Assembly: GCA_018466975.1 (NCBI GenBank)
Contig: CM031563.1
Coordinates: forward strand, 1,798,001 to 1,862,000
Reading direction: 5' to 3'
Origin: Sparassis latifolia
Lineage: Eukaryota; Basidiomycota; Agaricomycetes; Polyporales; Sparassidaceae
DNA: 64,000 nucleotides
Shown here: positions 43,818 to 55,100 of the stretch, piece after piece
How positions within the stretch are numbered: the first letter of the stretch is position 1
Layout of the letters: every line of letters starts with the position of its first letter
Notes under the pieces: model-generated
What the model was told of the DNA's origin: nothing
The model's database searches: none
Seen by the model: the letters and a program-made list of their open reading frames with translations, nothing else
Translations under genes and position numbers: made by a program

Positions 43818-45428
43818 GTATGTTTCCCTCTTCGAGATGCGCTTTGCAATAGGGCATGATTCGCGCCTGTGGGAATTCTGTAATCCATGCTCTTGGAAGC
43901 GGCTGGCCACGAGATGCATATGGTCGAGCGACGTACGGTATGTGACAACTCATCGTAATGAATCGGCCGAGCATAGCTATGGAGGCACCAAGTAGCCGCC
44001 CAGAGAATGAAACTTGAAGATAGAAAACCTATCATAACACTTTCAAGCGGCACTCAAACAGCACTCAGTTTTCCTAATTTCTGGGACCAGCTGGTATGTA
44101 TTTTACTTACTTTGGACACAGCACGGACTGATTCTGACCTTCGTAATGCGCACCAGCTCTGGCACGTACGGTACGCGTCACCTTTCAATTTACATGCTAC
44201 TTACCCATCTCGTACTGTGCAGATCGTCGACCGCATCGTCTTCTACACAGCTAATACTGGCCTGCTGACGAGGTAATTGACCGCTACGCACACAGCGCGT
44301 GTGTCTGCTGACGCGCGCCATATTAGCAATGTTGTCTGGATCGTCGTCATCAGGTGCGCCCCACGTCCGCCTTCCCCATGGCCGAGCAGAGGTCCCATTT
44401 CGCACGACATAATATACTTCTCCATCTACCTCTGACCGAGCGTGCGTCTCCCGCCTCTCGCGTCCGCTGACCCTCGTGCAGTGTACACCAATGCGCTCCT
44501 CGCGAAGTGCGTTTTGTCGCATCTGGTGCCGCCTATCTTCCATAATTGACCATGCCGCATGCAGGCTCGACGCGCGGCGGTAGGTTTGCGGCGGTAGCAT
44601 AGACGATACGACACTGTCGATGTCCCACGCGGCACGCGTGGGACGCACAGACTAGAGCGGGCAGTTTGCCAAGACTGATACGGCATTTCCCCTTCTCAGT
44701 ATCACTGCACTGATACTCGCGCAGATTTCCCCGGTGTACATGTTGTGAGAACGATGGCGACGGATAGCTGGTACCCCCAGAGGACAACGGGGTACGGTCC
44801 CTATTCTTGTCCAAATTCCTCCTCTGACTGATGCACGCCGACGCTGACCGAAGTTGCACCCTGTCGACCCAGCGCGTACAACCCCGATGCGTCCTGAGCC
44901 CTGCTGCTTGCCTGTTCATTCAGATGGTACGTGAGGCCGATGCAGTAGTCCACTGTGTACACTACTCTTCCGTCCGTTCGCTCCAGTCTGTATCGCAATG
45001 ATATCACCAGCCGTAAGCTATTGTTGACGAGCATAGATTTCTGTCGGCACCTCGGAAATGGGCTTAGATACCTATCGAGGGCTGCACATACCCTGAACCT
45101 TTGACCGTGCCGCCCTGAGATCCAAAATCCTGCGTTACACGTACAAGTTCTTAGTTAACTAGACAGGATGTATAAAACCACAGATACACATAGACATATC
45201 AAAACATAAAAGTGAAGGAGCATAGCGACATCGAGAGCAACGTGAATAAGACCGTAAGAGTGCAGCGACATCAAGAACTTGGATGAGAGCATGAGAGCAT
45301 AACGACATCAATTGCCTGAGAAAAGGGTACACCCCGAATTCCACCTCTGCGCCACGGTGCCAGTGACATCGGTGGCATAATGATCAGGCGCTGGGAGAGA
45401 TGTCCGCTGGGATATCACTAGCAGGAGG
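43818..45428. other. Left part of the 8-kb insert, no gene
   Basis: Up to about 43850 this is still the last intron of copy A (GTATGTTTCCCTCTTCGAGA). Beyond that the sequence has no match in copy B. Several overlapping short frames, none convincing. Confidence 0.45.
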
Positions 45429-48400
45429 CTAAGCGCCGCTGGGACTGGCGGCAGCCTCAGCCGCAGCTCGCGAAGCGGCGGCAGCCTCAGCCTCCGCCCG
45501 TTGAGCCCTCAGTAGCACATCCTGTGCTGCCATCGTCCACTCTTCGAATTGCTGCGCAGATACCTTTGCTTTAAATTCCGTCTTCTTGGCCTCAAAGAGG
45601 GCCTGCAACTTCTCGTGCTGCTCGCGAAGCCGGATGAGGAATGTTGCGAAGTGGAATGCTTGGAGAGGCTTGGAGAGGTCGAACGTGCAGACATTCCGTT
45701 CTATGACATATATTTTCTGCGATAACAAAGCAACTGAGGTTAGATCCAGTTGCGATCATATTAAATATTGGACTCGCCTTTGTTTGTGGTGACTGCCACG
45801 AAAGCAGAACAGCGCCCACCACCCCATTTGTGACCAGCGCGAAGACCGGGTGTCCCTCGATGCCGAGCACCGCGAGGAATGTGACTGAAGCCACGCAGTA
45901 GAACCGTCCCTGGTTAAGGGACTTCGCCTGGTCCTCATTCCAGCGTTTGTATTCCACAACCAACACTGGTAGTAACAACTGATCTTTTGTAATCGCTTCG
46001 GGATCCAGGTCCCGAGGTCTGTCGTCGCTGTCGGTCGGGTCCTGCAAAACCAACGGACTGCAGGAGTTGACGAACGGATCACCCACGCGTTTCTGCCAGT
46101 CGACGTTATCCGCGGCCCCTACCCGAGAACGCGAGGTTGTTTTCTTCGCGCGAACCACCGGTGTTCCTGTTGACGGTTGCGAAGGAGGCTGAGACGCTAA
46201 TTCGTCAGATGACTTGTCCTTGTCCTTGGGTTGTGTTGTCAGGGTATGCTGTACAAGAGCCTGTTTCTTGAGAAACTTCTGAGTGGGTGGGGAGTCCTTA
46301 TCGTCAAAAGCATCCACAATATGGCTGACCACAATGGCATCACAAATGCCCCTGAGTGGCTCCGATGCTGCGTGGTTTCTGAGAATGTCAAGCATCTTGT
46401 TAGGTTTGACAGAAACCGACTTGAGCTGAAGAAAAAATTGCAAAGCTTGAGTGGATGCTGCATCCGCCTGATTTTGAACATCCAGGCTATAATCATGAGC
46501 CGGCCTTTGCGCTGTAAGGCAATGATCATGGTAGGCTCGAGCCAACCTTGTCTGTGTTTCAGCCAGATTCTTCTGCATCTCTGGAGAGTTGTCACCGTCA
46601 AGAAAAAAATCTACCGTTTTATTTCTTGGGAAGGTGAGTTCTCGTTCAAACCTGCATATAGGGTGAGCTTGATGATGAAAGCTGTAATTAGAGTATTCAC
46701 TCACAGAACATACGGCGAAACAACACGATCAGAATCTGGGACACAGAATTGCAGAAGCATCTTGTCCCAATCATATCTCGCCTCTGCTTCATTAACGGGG
46801 AGACCAGACAAGGCTGCATGGCGGCCATAAGCACCCGCCGATGCGTAGAGGATGGTAGAGAATCGACTCGATAGGATGGCCAGATGCGATGGATCTAATT
46901 TGGCTGGTTTCTGATTCGGCGCAAATGTCAAATAGTTTTCGAATAAGACCCTCTGAATCTTTTGAACAGCTTTGTCTACTGGTGGCATTTTGTCCTGGTT
47001 TAAATCAGCACAAGGAGTTGAGATCTGATGCAGAATTGGAATATCCACCAGAGTTGACCATGCTCGACTGGGCCAAGCAAATTCAACAACAATCTTGTTA
47101 TATACATCAATCTTCTCATTGATTTCGTCCGCATCTTCAGCACCATCGGGCAACTTGATCAGACCAATTGGGAATGCCTTTCTCTCAAACAGCCAGGTCG
47201 CAGGCGTCACCGGCCCATCGAATGCAACTGAGGTCGTCCTTGCCAATCTGGACATGGAATCAGTGGCGTACTATATGACCGCACGTACACTCACCTGGAA
47301 CTCGATCTATCGGTCCGCGTGGCAGATTCACTTCTGCTTTTCCGACCCTTCGGTTCCGACTTCTGCGAGGCCTTGTCGTCTTTCAGGCTCTGTGACTTCA
47401 CGCTGTCTTGCTCTACGCCGGTGCGCGACGTTTTGGAGCCACTTCCCGTCTGAGACATCGGACCACGCGTAGCAGATCGACCGCGACTTTATGAATGCGA
47501 GAAGAGATGGATCAGTCATGAACGATGACTGAGATAAGACTTCCCATACCTTTCAGTAGTCGTAGGTTTCCCTGGGCTTTCGATGATGCTTGGTAGTTTA
47601 CTCATCTCCAATCCGGGTGAAGTTGAAAGGTCAATCTCAACCTTGTTGTTGCCTCTGAGAGGGAAGGAAGGTGAGTTGGATGCATCTATCGATGTCTTAT
47701 CAAGCTGCTCACCCTTCGCCCCGCGCATCGATCGTTTTTGCCCAATGTGCTATCCGTGTCCCCAGATCACCATTGTCACACTGATCCTCATGTTCGTCCA
47801 CATAGTCAGATCTCCAGTGATACGCATCGATAGCTGGTCGATGCTTCGACTTCGACACTATCCGCTGGCAGTGCGCATCTAGACCTAGCACAATCTGTGC
47901 TAGCGTGAGTGCCGATCGTGTGTCCGTGAGATCAAAATTCCCTATTGTTGCCCCAGAATGCGTACTGGCACACGCGATGTGCACAGCTGGCTGCAGAGTT
48001 ATCAGCATCAAATCGACAATGAAGCTGAGCAGACCAACCAAGCAGTCACCGTCCATCTCCGTGCCGACCCAGGCGAGTAAAATACGGGCTACAGTGCCAA
48101 ACTTCGAGATCTCGAAGCCGACCACGGGTTCATCGATATCCCAGACGCGTCGCTGATATGCGACGCTAGTCACCAGGGACCGGATATTGTCCGCGTCAGC
48201 CACGCAGATCATGGGCAAAACGACGAAAGATCGCCGGCCGGACCCGCTCAGCACATGCGCGTCAAATGGGACGTCGATAGACGGTCCACTGAGTTCTTGG
48301 GAGGTTTCGTCGGTGCTCTCCTGATCCTCATCGGCGTAGTCGCCCTCAGAGTCTACCGAAGAGCGAGTGCGGTCAATAGAGAGATCCATGGAATTATGTG

Positions 48401-51400
48401 AGGACGATCCATCTGTGCCGTCGGACTGCGACCGAGTGCCATCGGAGGGTGCGTCAACATCCATTGCGTTCGACGACGAGCAGGAGCGAGAAAATCCGCT
48501 TTCGTCCACGACGTGAGAGATGAGGACAGTTGCAACACCATCGAATGCGACCTGGTTCGATTGTGGGGATACCCGTGGTAGAACAAACGATGCACCATTC
48601 CTGTTATGAGGTCAAAAATCAAAATCGAGCAATTCAGGGTATGAGAATACACGAACAAGTAGCAAGACTCTGGCGAGCATGCCATTCCGATCCCTTTGAA
48701 GAGTGAAGACCACAGAGGAACCGTCGGCCGAGGTCGGCCACAGTCCTCGAGAGATTCGAGTTCACGAAGAGCCGCCACAGTCGACAAGACTAAGTCGAAC
48801 ACCTCATCGACACGCGATACGAATTGACCGCTGTGCTTTAAAGCTTCTTGGTACGGTGTATCTTGACGTAGCTCGTCCAAGAGATGAGTAGCTATCGGGG
48901 AGACGAAAGGCCACGGTCCGGTAGAGATATACTCGGGAAGAGGTTGGGAGAGCAGAAGAGCGATTTCTTGAGCCTGAGGAGGCCATTCGGAAGAGTCAGC
49001 TACGTCGTGGAACACGGGAGACGGGCAAAACATTTCTAGAGAGAAAATAAAGACGAGGTTGCGCCTTCAAAGTCAAGTTGACTCTACCCTCACGGTCGAG
49101 GTGGAAACACGGTGTGACTGTATGTGACGCGTCGCGAGTTCGTCACGGTTTAGTGTTCGTTTTGGGCATTGAGATTGATCTTCTGCTCAAGCTCCTTATA
49201 TATGCAGGCCTAGTATAAAATCTCTGCAGGAAGAATAACAGCTCAGTATATCAGCCGCCACCAAGAACGCATCCAAGCCACCAGGCGGGCATGGTGCACC
49301 CGCAATTAGCTGGTATGCTGTCAAACTTCGACGCGTCGTTCTGCGTTCGTTGTCATTCCACTGCGCTATCCGCAATGTCATTCCACCGTGATATCCGCAG
49401 TGTGGGTGACCGAGGTGTTTCATTCTGTCTCCCGCTGACATTACCTGGCATGTTCGTCTTCTTCGACATACATATACAATGTCGGGCCTCTGCGAGCACA
49501 CTATCTTCTGGCCTCTCCCTAACACGGATGCGTTGCCCGCTGCCTGACGGTTGAATTTAGCTAATTTCGTTGTCTCTCTAGATCTCTTTACTGGCACATG
49601 ATGACCTCGGTTGTTGCTTCAACTGCTGTACGAGGACAGTACGTCGTTGCACATGATGCCGCTTTCTGGGTCCGCGCCCTCCGCCGTCTAATGTCGTCGA
49701 GTGACAGCACTGTGCCTCTCGCCGAGCCTCCGAGTCCGAGTCAATGTCACACCAGAGCTGCCAAGCCGCGCCACCTTGCTGATGTTAATATTCACATTTA
49801 TTCTCAGATATGCTGTCTGTGCTGAAACACCCAAACCGTAGTTTCGCCCACCAGGAAATATCCTGAATCTGCCCTAACGGGCATACTTCCACGCATGTTA
49901 TCAACTCCGTTTGGGCTCAATCCGTCTTGCTCAAGTTCTTGATGGCAACGACTTCAGCACTACATAAGGAATTCAATGTCCTCGCTGGGTAGCCATCTGG
50001 GCAGGAACTCGGACCATTATGTAGCCACCTCATGCCGGGCGCGGCACGCAATAGAGGAGGATAAGTATGTCTTATGTGCGAATGTCACAATACAAGGTTT
50101 CTTTCTGCCGGAAGAGCAGGACTCTGGAATGTTACCAAGAAGAGAAGCGGGTGTTCACAATGCGCATTTTCTGTATTTCCTTCTTTTTTCCGATTTTGTG
50201 CTGCTTACGGCTGGTGGAGCAGTCTTCAAGTTCCTACTGCAGAGTCTTCGCAGATAATCTGCCTTGCGCAACCACTTACACCTTAGCAGCTCAACCGTCC
50301 AACACACAGGATTTGAGCCACGACCATTTTTTGCAGCAGCAGCAACTAATATTAGTCTTGTCCATAGGCAGCATAGCGAAGCATTTCATGTGGTGCAGCG
50401 TCAACGCGGGATAACCCCACCTGAGGAACGCCCGCACTCGTCCAACGGCTATATTTGCCGAACGTTGTCTTGGTAGTTATGCTATTCACGATCGAGGCAC
50501 TGCGCGAGATAGTTGGCGATGACACCTGGATGACGGGGAGAAGACGGTTCAATCGACGGACTTGCGCAAATGCTATTGTACCACGTCTGCGAGTTATTTG
50601 GCACTGGGCGACGAGAACCACGACGAACCGGGATATAGAGGCCCCGTCGGCACAGATCTATCCTCTCAGAGTTTGAAGAACAAGCGGTTACGCCAACTTC
50701 GATTTTCACCGAAGGATTATTTAGAGCAGCTTGAGATAGCAGGCGCAAGAGCTCAGGTGAGATCGGAACCCCTTGGTCCTCGATGCTATATTCATAACCG
50801 GGCAGATGGTGGGCATCAGGCCAGAGACGCAAAGGGTGACCTCGTTCGCAGGACGAGAGGTGGCACCCGGGGGAGCATGCGTGTGTCAGAGTGCGTGGTG
50901 GCGACTGGGTAAAAAAAGCTACAGAGAACGCACATGCGAAGGCATGTTTGATGGTGGCAACAGTGTGGAATACCTTGGATGGCGTCGGAGCATGGAGGAA
51001 ATCACGTGGCGGGTACGATGTAGCGCGCCTGCAGCAGGGATACAAAGCCTACGATCGAGCGCACAGGGGGATTAAATACAGCGTGTCGTCCTTGGGCATG
51101 TGTAAGTCAGGTGGCTCAAGTTGTATGTGCCGGCACACACACGCGCCTGCAAGGCGGTGCGCGAGCAGCTGCACGATGACAGTAATCCAGAGTTCGAGGC
51201 AGCAATGATACATATGCATCATGTCTGTTGATCATCGTCGCACGTCTTGTCGTACGCGAGACAAATGCCCAGTGCAGTGAGACGCGTACGAACGCAGAGA
51301 ACCACGCGACGACTGCAATCGCCGATCATGGCAGCAGGAAAAGTGAGCCGAGATCGCCACCGCGTCGAGTTGGCTTCGCAGTGCGGGGCTCCGCACTGGG

Positions 51401-51920
51401 ACAGGTGGGGAAACGAATGGGTGGAGCGTTGTTGCGTAACAGCGCTTGTAACGTGTGTTAGCCGAGTGGCCACAGACGTCACCGAAACAAGCTTCAGTGC
51501 TACCCATGATGACCGGTCATGTTGAGCATCACAGAAGCTCGTTTGGGAGCTCTGTGCCCGCGAAACGCTCAGTACCAATGCAGCAGCGTTTGCACCGCAC
51601 CTCTTCATGCGCCTACACCCGCTCCCAACGGAATTACGCAGCGTGGACACGCGGTACTGTTAGAGATCATCGACAGCGTTGCAAATTGCATGGGTGGTGT
51701 GAGTATATGCTCTGTCATCTCTCACCCTGAGACCTGCGCAGCCAACGGCGCCGCATGGGTATGAGACGAATATTGTCGGTGCCCTGATCAGATGGACGTT
51801 CTCGACGCGTCGTCAATGTTATCTGCCTGAGAAAGCTAGAGGAGATGCATGTACGTACTCGAGTCCGTAGCCTACTAAGCGGTGTAGGGTAAACACGAAA
51901 GATTGGGGAAAGTGGATGTG
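43850..51920. mobile_element. ~8-kb insertion splitting the last intron of copy A
   Basis: The 59-bp last intron of copy B is represented here by its first 40 bp or so (to GCTTTGCAA, about 43850) and its last 10 bp (GAGCCGCAG, ends 51928), with about 8 kb between. The 3' exon and the downstream flank continue as in copy B. The insert carries an intact 1087-codon gene. No terminal inverted repeat or clear target duplication was found at the ends, and some 15-20 bp of intron are missing, which suggests either an unrecognised element or a repair/recombination event. Confidence 0.65.
45429..49033 (-). CDS. Large basidiomycete-specific protein with possible PD-(D/E)XK-like core, 1087 aa
   Basis: Seven exons join without any frame break: 49033..48651, 48600..47713, 47654..47550, 47486..47295, 47247..46714, 46651..45778, 45716..45429 (3264 nt). 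The last intron uses GCGAGT as donor (45777). N-terminal third is globular (YISTGPWPFVSPIATHLLDE, SCYLFVNGASFVLPRVSPQS), then an acidic Ser/Asp-rich linker and a Lys/Ser-rich basic linker (KSRSESATRTDRSSSR), a domain with WLFERKAFPIGLIKLPDG, FLDGDNSPEMQKNLAETQTR, and near residue 930 LLLPVLVVEYKRWNEDQAKS followed by LNQGRFYCVASVTFLAVLGI and a C-terminal Ala/Glu-rich coiled coil (EAEAAAASRAAAEAA). A hydrophobic strand ending E-x-K followed by a Q-containing helix is the signature seen in PD-(D/E)XK nuclease-like proteins; the preceding acidic residue cannot be placed with certainty. It may be nuclease-like, perhaps element-borne; function not known. Confidence 0.72.
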
Positions 51921-51928
51921 AGCCGCAG
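49034..51928. other. Right part of the insert, no recognised gene
   Basis: A minus-strand open frame at 50482-51045 contains a stretch PGYEYSIEDQGVPISPELLR after a plausible intron, preceded by a TGTATTTAAT element; it may be part of a real gene but I recognise no family. The rest shows overlapping short frames only. Confidence 0.35.
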
Positions 51929-52039
51929 GCCCTGGAGAAGACTCCTGAAGTCAAGACGTCCATACAGCTGTCGCGGGAGCGAACTGACGATGGACAGAAG
52001 CTGAAGACGGAAGAGGAGGTGAAAGACAAGACTTCGTAG
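51929..52039 (+). pseudogene. Displaced last exon of copy A
   Basis: Preceded by a proper acceptor GAGCCGCAG, it reads ALEKTPEVKTSIQLSRERTD, then DGQKLKTEEEVKDKTS and stop. The intact copy reads ALEKTPEVKTFIQLSRERSD and has some 25 more residues before its acidic end, so this exon also has an internal deletion. It belongs to the exons at 42560..43817, 8 kb upstream. Confidence 0.85.
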
Positions 52040-52126
52040 TGACGAATTATCTTGGTGTAGGTCCGTTATTCGCTCACGACACATTGACAACGCGCTGACG
52101 TCAATGGCTGCGGATGGAATGGACAC

Positions 52127-52134
52127 AAAAGAAC
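52127..52134. repeat. 8-bp target-site duplication, left
   Basis: AAAAGAAC, repeated at 52302-52309 on the other side of the MITE. The paralogous segment (62.78 kb, minus strand) has the equivalent GAAGGAAC only once. Confidence 0.85.
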
Positions 52135-52301
52135 GGCACTCAGGCCATAGATGTAGTGTTCTTCTGGAAATTTATTTATTTAATTAAAATTAATTCAAAG
52201 GGAGAGGAAAATCCACCAAATGGTGGGGGGGTTTTGCGGGGGGGTGGAATCAATTCAAACTCAGTTACGTCCGGGTACACTACACCTATCGCCTGTGTGC
52301 C
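52135..52301. mobile_element. 167-bp hAT-type MITE
   Basis: Ends GGCACTCAGGCCATAGATGT(AGTG) and, inverted, GGCACACAGGCGATAGGTGT(AGTG): 24-bp terminal repeats with three mismatches. Flanked by an 8-bp direct repeat, the target duplication size of hAT transposases. The interior is A/T-rich with two G runs and no coding capacity. The unoccupied allele is visible in the duplicated segment near 62.78 kb. Confidence 0.92.
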
Positions 52302-52309
52302 AAAAGAAC
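52302..52309. repeat. 8-bp target-site duplication, right
   Basis: AAAAGAAC, partner of 52127-52134. Confidence 0.85.
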
Positions 52310-52935
52310 AACTCGGGATACCATCACTAGCATTAAGGCTCAAGCATCGTATGTTCTCTTCGTCCATCAGATTTCAAGTTTGTACAGCAGCGCATACTTC
52401 CGGCCCTCCTGCGAAGGTTTCTGAGTATCGTTTATTCAACGGCTCGACAGTACGTTTCCGTTCGCAGATCTGAAAGGAGCATTTGTCCGCACCAGATTCG
52501 TGACTTCACGGAGCGACTTTTTCGTTTTTCGTTCCTCATCTGCATAGAGTCATAAAATGTGGTTAATCCAGAATTGGATCACATCGATTTGGACGCCACA
52601 TCCTCACATTCTCGCTACTGTGTCACATCGTCCGACTCATCGCGATGAAGGGCCCGGTTTGCATTAGAGAGTTGATTCCCAGGCTCCTAGAGTGCAGAGC
52701 TGAACTCGGAATAACCGTAGCTCCGGAGATGCTTGCTACGCTGCTCCAACAGGCCCGTGGACTGTTGGTGTGGTGTAGCATGCAGCCGCGACCGTTCGGC
52801 ATCACTAGCCATCGGAGGGAACGAAGGAGAGGATTGGCGTCACTAAGCGGAGGCTGTAGGCTCTTTTATACCTCCTCTTCTGCGCCATTCCAAATGCCCA
52901 TAGGTATAAGAGTACAAAGAAATTGATCTCATTGC
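52310..52935 (+). repeat. Non-coding part of the inverted segmental duplication (copy A)
   Basis: Matches the reverse complement of about 62220-62780: shared landmarks are CATTAAGGCT(C/T)AAG, GTTTCTGAGTATCGTT, GCGACTTTTT.GTTTTTC, ACTCCAACAGGC(C/T)CGTGG-like, TGTAGCATGCAGCCGCGACC and TAGGCTCTTTTAT. The duplication thus includes about 0.7 kb downstream of the hypothetical mitochondrial gene. Confidence 0.8.
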
Positions 52936-52959
52936 ACCTTACCTAACGTCCCACGGAAG

Positions 52960-53215
52960 TCGTTCATGATTATATTCCAGTTACGTCATCGAAGAGGACT
53001 TCTACTGGCAGTGCTCAGCTTATCGCGAGTCTCTAACTGCACATCACCATCTCACTCAGCCATTAACGGACAGAAAAGTGAGAACGAGCGAAAATAAGAG
53101 GCAGTACATGTACGTATACAGGTCCTCAACTTTCGAAATACAACAGAAATCGTTGAAGGCGGCGGCGTCAGCGAACGTTTGCGTCGGTCTAGTCCCGTCT
53201 CCGAAAATTAAGTTC
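52960..53215 (-). repeat. Relic of the secreted-protein 3' end
   Basis: On the minus strand TTTCGAAAGTTGAGGACC, then TTCTCACTTTTCTGTCCGTT and AATGG, then AGAAGTCCTCTTCGATG, the same order as after the stop codon of the gene at 13046 (AGAAGTCCTCTTTGATG). No coding sequence survives upstream; the relic abuts the 3' end of the carotenoid oxygenase. Confidence 0.65.
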
Positions 53216-53268
53216 ATTATTCTCCTTTCCCTATGAATTATGTAGATACACGGAAGACGCAAAAGAAA

Positions 53269-55100
53269 CTACTTAGCATGCTTAACCCAGGCACCATGGA
53301 ATCCCATGGGCACATGCGTCTCCATCTCAGCCCGAGCCTCCTCCTTCAGATCTTTCGCGTTCAATATCACCAGCATGCTCTTCTGCGCGTCGGCGTCCAG
53401 AACAACGCTGAGAACAACACCTTCGTCCTCCCCACCGCGCGGATTAGAGCCTGGACGCGGAATGAAGATCGGCTCTCCGGGGACATATCCAGGTGCGCCC
53501 CAGAGCTTCGGCTTAGCAGTGAGATCGAACATGTCCAGTTTGATGATCCTGTCCGCGAAAGACTGCACCGTCGGGTCTGCTTTGTTGATTCCGTAACTGA
53601 TACACGTCATAATGTGAGTTTATTCCGAGCTGTGGAGGAGACCAACACGTACGCGTAGCGATACGGCTTGTAGTACAACGCTGGATGAATCGTCGGCAAC
53701 TCAATATTGAGTTCATGTGCCAACGTAAACTCGATCTCGGCCGGGCGAATATGTCCCTTGTTTTGGCCAACGTCCTTTAGCACATAACGCCGTGCACGGG
53801 TCAGCCGCGCATAAATGTTCTCATCAAGGTTCCTCAGATTGTCGAGATAGAGAAGGTCGATCACGGAGTGATTATCGTAGACAGCAAGATCAATAACTAT
53901 GTCGTCAGCGCCGGAGTCGTAGGAGTTGAGCTTGTGGAAGTTGAAGAAAGGGGGAGCCTAAGCGCCACGAATTAATGCACGCTAGGGTACACCTGAGAAT
54001 ATGATACTTGCATTAAACTTCGCCACAACTCCGCCATCGTTCCGGTCAATGACATAGAAGAGTGTATCTCTTTTCGGATCCCATTTTTTGAACGATCCCG
54101 CCAAATTTCGGTTCAGTCCAACAGATACGCCGTAGCTGAAAGATACCAGGCTATCAGTCACCAACCTCGGCAGAAAGAAGGCGAGGCGGATAACTTACCA
54201 TGAAAAGTCGGCTTGCCAGACACACAACACCACGTACTTCTGCGTCATCGCAAACGAATGCAAGTATGCAGCTGGAGCGTCACGGATCTCTGCCAGAATA
54301 TCGACGGTGTGACCTTTGGTCTGAGGCGGCTTGCCGTCCTCTGGGCGAATCCTGAAGACCTTGTAAGTCGGCGAGGGACCCAACTTCAGCGTGAAGTTGA
54401 AGAATTCCCCAGTTGTCGGGTCGTGGCAAGAATGTGCGGCACTAATCTGCCCGTCGAGACGCGGGTCGAGCTGAGTGTAAGTCATGACGCGCAGCGGATC
54501 CAGCGTCTCGGGATGGAGAATCTGAAGCGCATTCTGGTCGCTCTTGGCTACCAGGTTCCTCAGGCTTGGGGTGGTGGACGCGGAATGATGCGCGGCAATC
54601 CCGGGCATGTTTGGCGTCAGAGTGACGGAAATGTTTGCCTCGTCTGGGGCGCACTTCCCTGCCCGACGCGGCGCCTCCGTGTTGGGTTTAAACAAGGTAA
54701 AGAACTTGGAGAAGAGCGTCTCGCACGGGTCCTGCACACCGAACGTTACGGTTGGAATGGTACCAGCCCTGGAAATGCGGGACTGGAGGCCCTCCGCGGT
54801 AGAGTGATTGCGATATTGCACAGAGCCGTCTGGCATGATTTCGAAGCGGTGGGTGAGGCCGAGGCCGTCGAACCAGTGGCGGATGTTGACGGAATGGCCC
54901 CGTGCGGACCCAGAGGCTACTCTGAAAGTCCCTGGGCCCGTGCGATAGAGTGACCCTGTCAGCCAGGGAGGAATGCGGCCTCGGACGTGAAGGGTAATTG
55001 GCTCCCGCTGCTCAGTGGCGTTTTCGAAGACGAGCGCGTGGCCTATGTTGGTCGATGCTGCAACCAGAGTTGGCTCGGGATGAGAAGTAAGTGTAGCCAT
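53269..55100 (-). CDS. Carotenoid-cleavage-type dioxygenase (RPE65/CCD family), 552 aa
   Basis: Non-haem iron(II) dioxygenase that splits C=C bonds of carotenoids, apocarotenoids or stilbenes. Four exons: 55100..54199, 54135..54012, 53957..53653, 53596..53269 (1659 nt, in frame). Blocks: VRGRIPPWLTGSLYRTGPGT at the start, HWFDGLGLTHRFE, and the four iron-binding His in AAHSCHDPTTGE, AAYLHSFAMTQ, PFFNFHKLNSYD and the C-terminal MGFHGAWV. Also LFYVIDRNDGGVVAKF and GYVPGEPIFIPRPG. Length is normal. Start 55100 is preferred to 55145 because the family homology begins soon after it. The second intron fits only with a GC donor (GCAAGT at 54011), giving KFN-APPFF. No leader, so cytosolic. Substrate (carotenoid or stilbene) cannot be told. 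Confidence 0.95.

Noticed and set aside
54213..54953. 246-codon plus-strand open frame
   Set aside because: Antisense of the carotenoid oxygenase exon 1.
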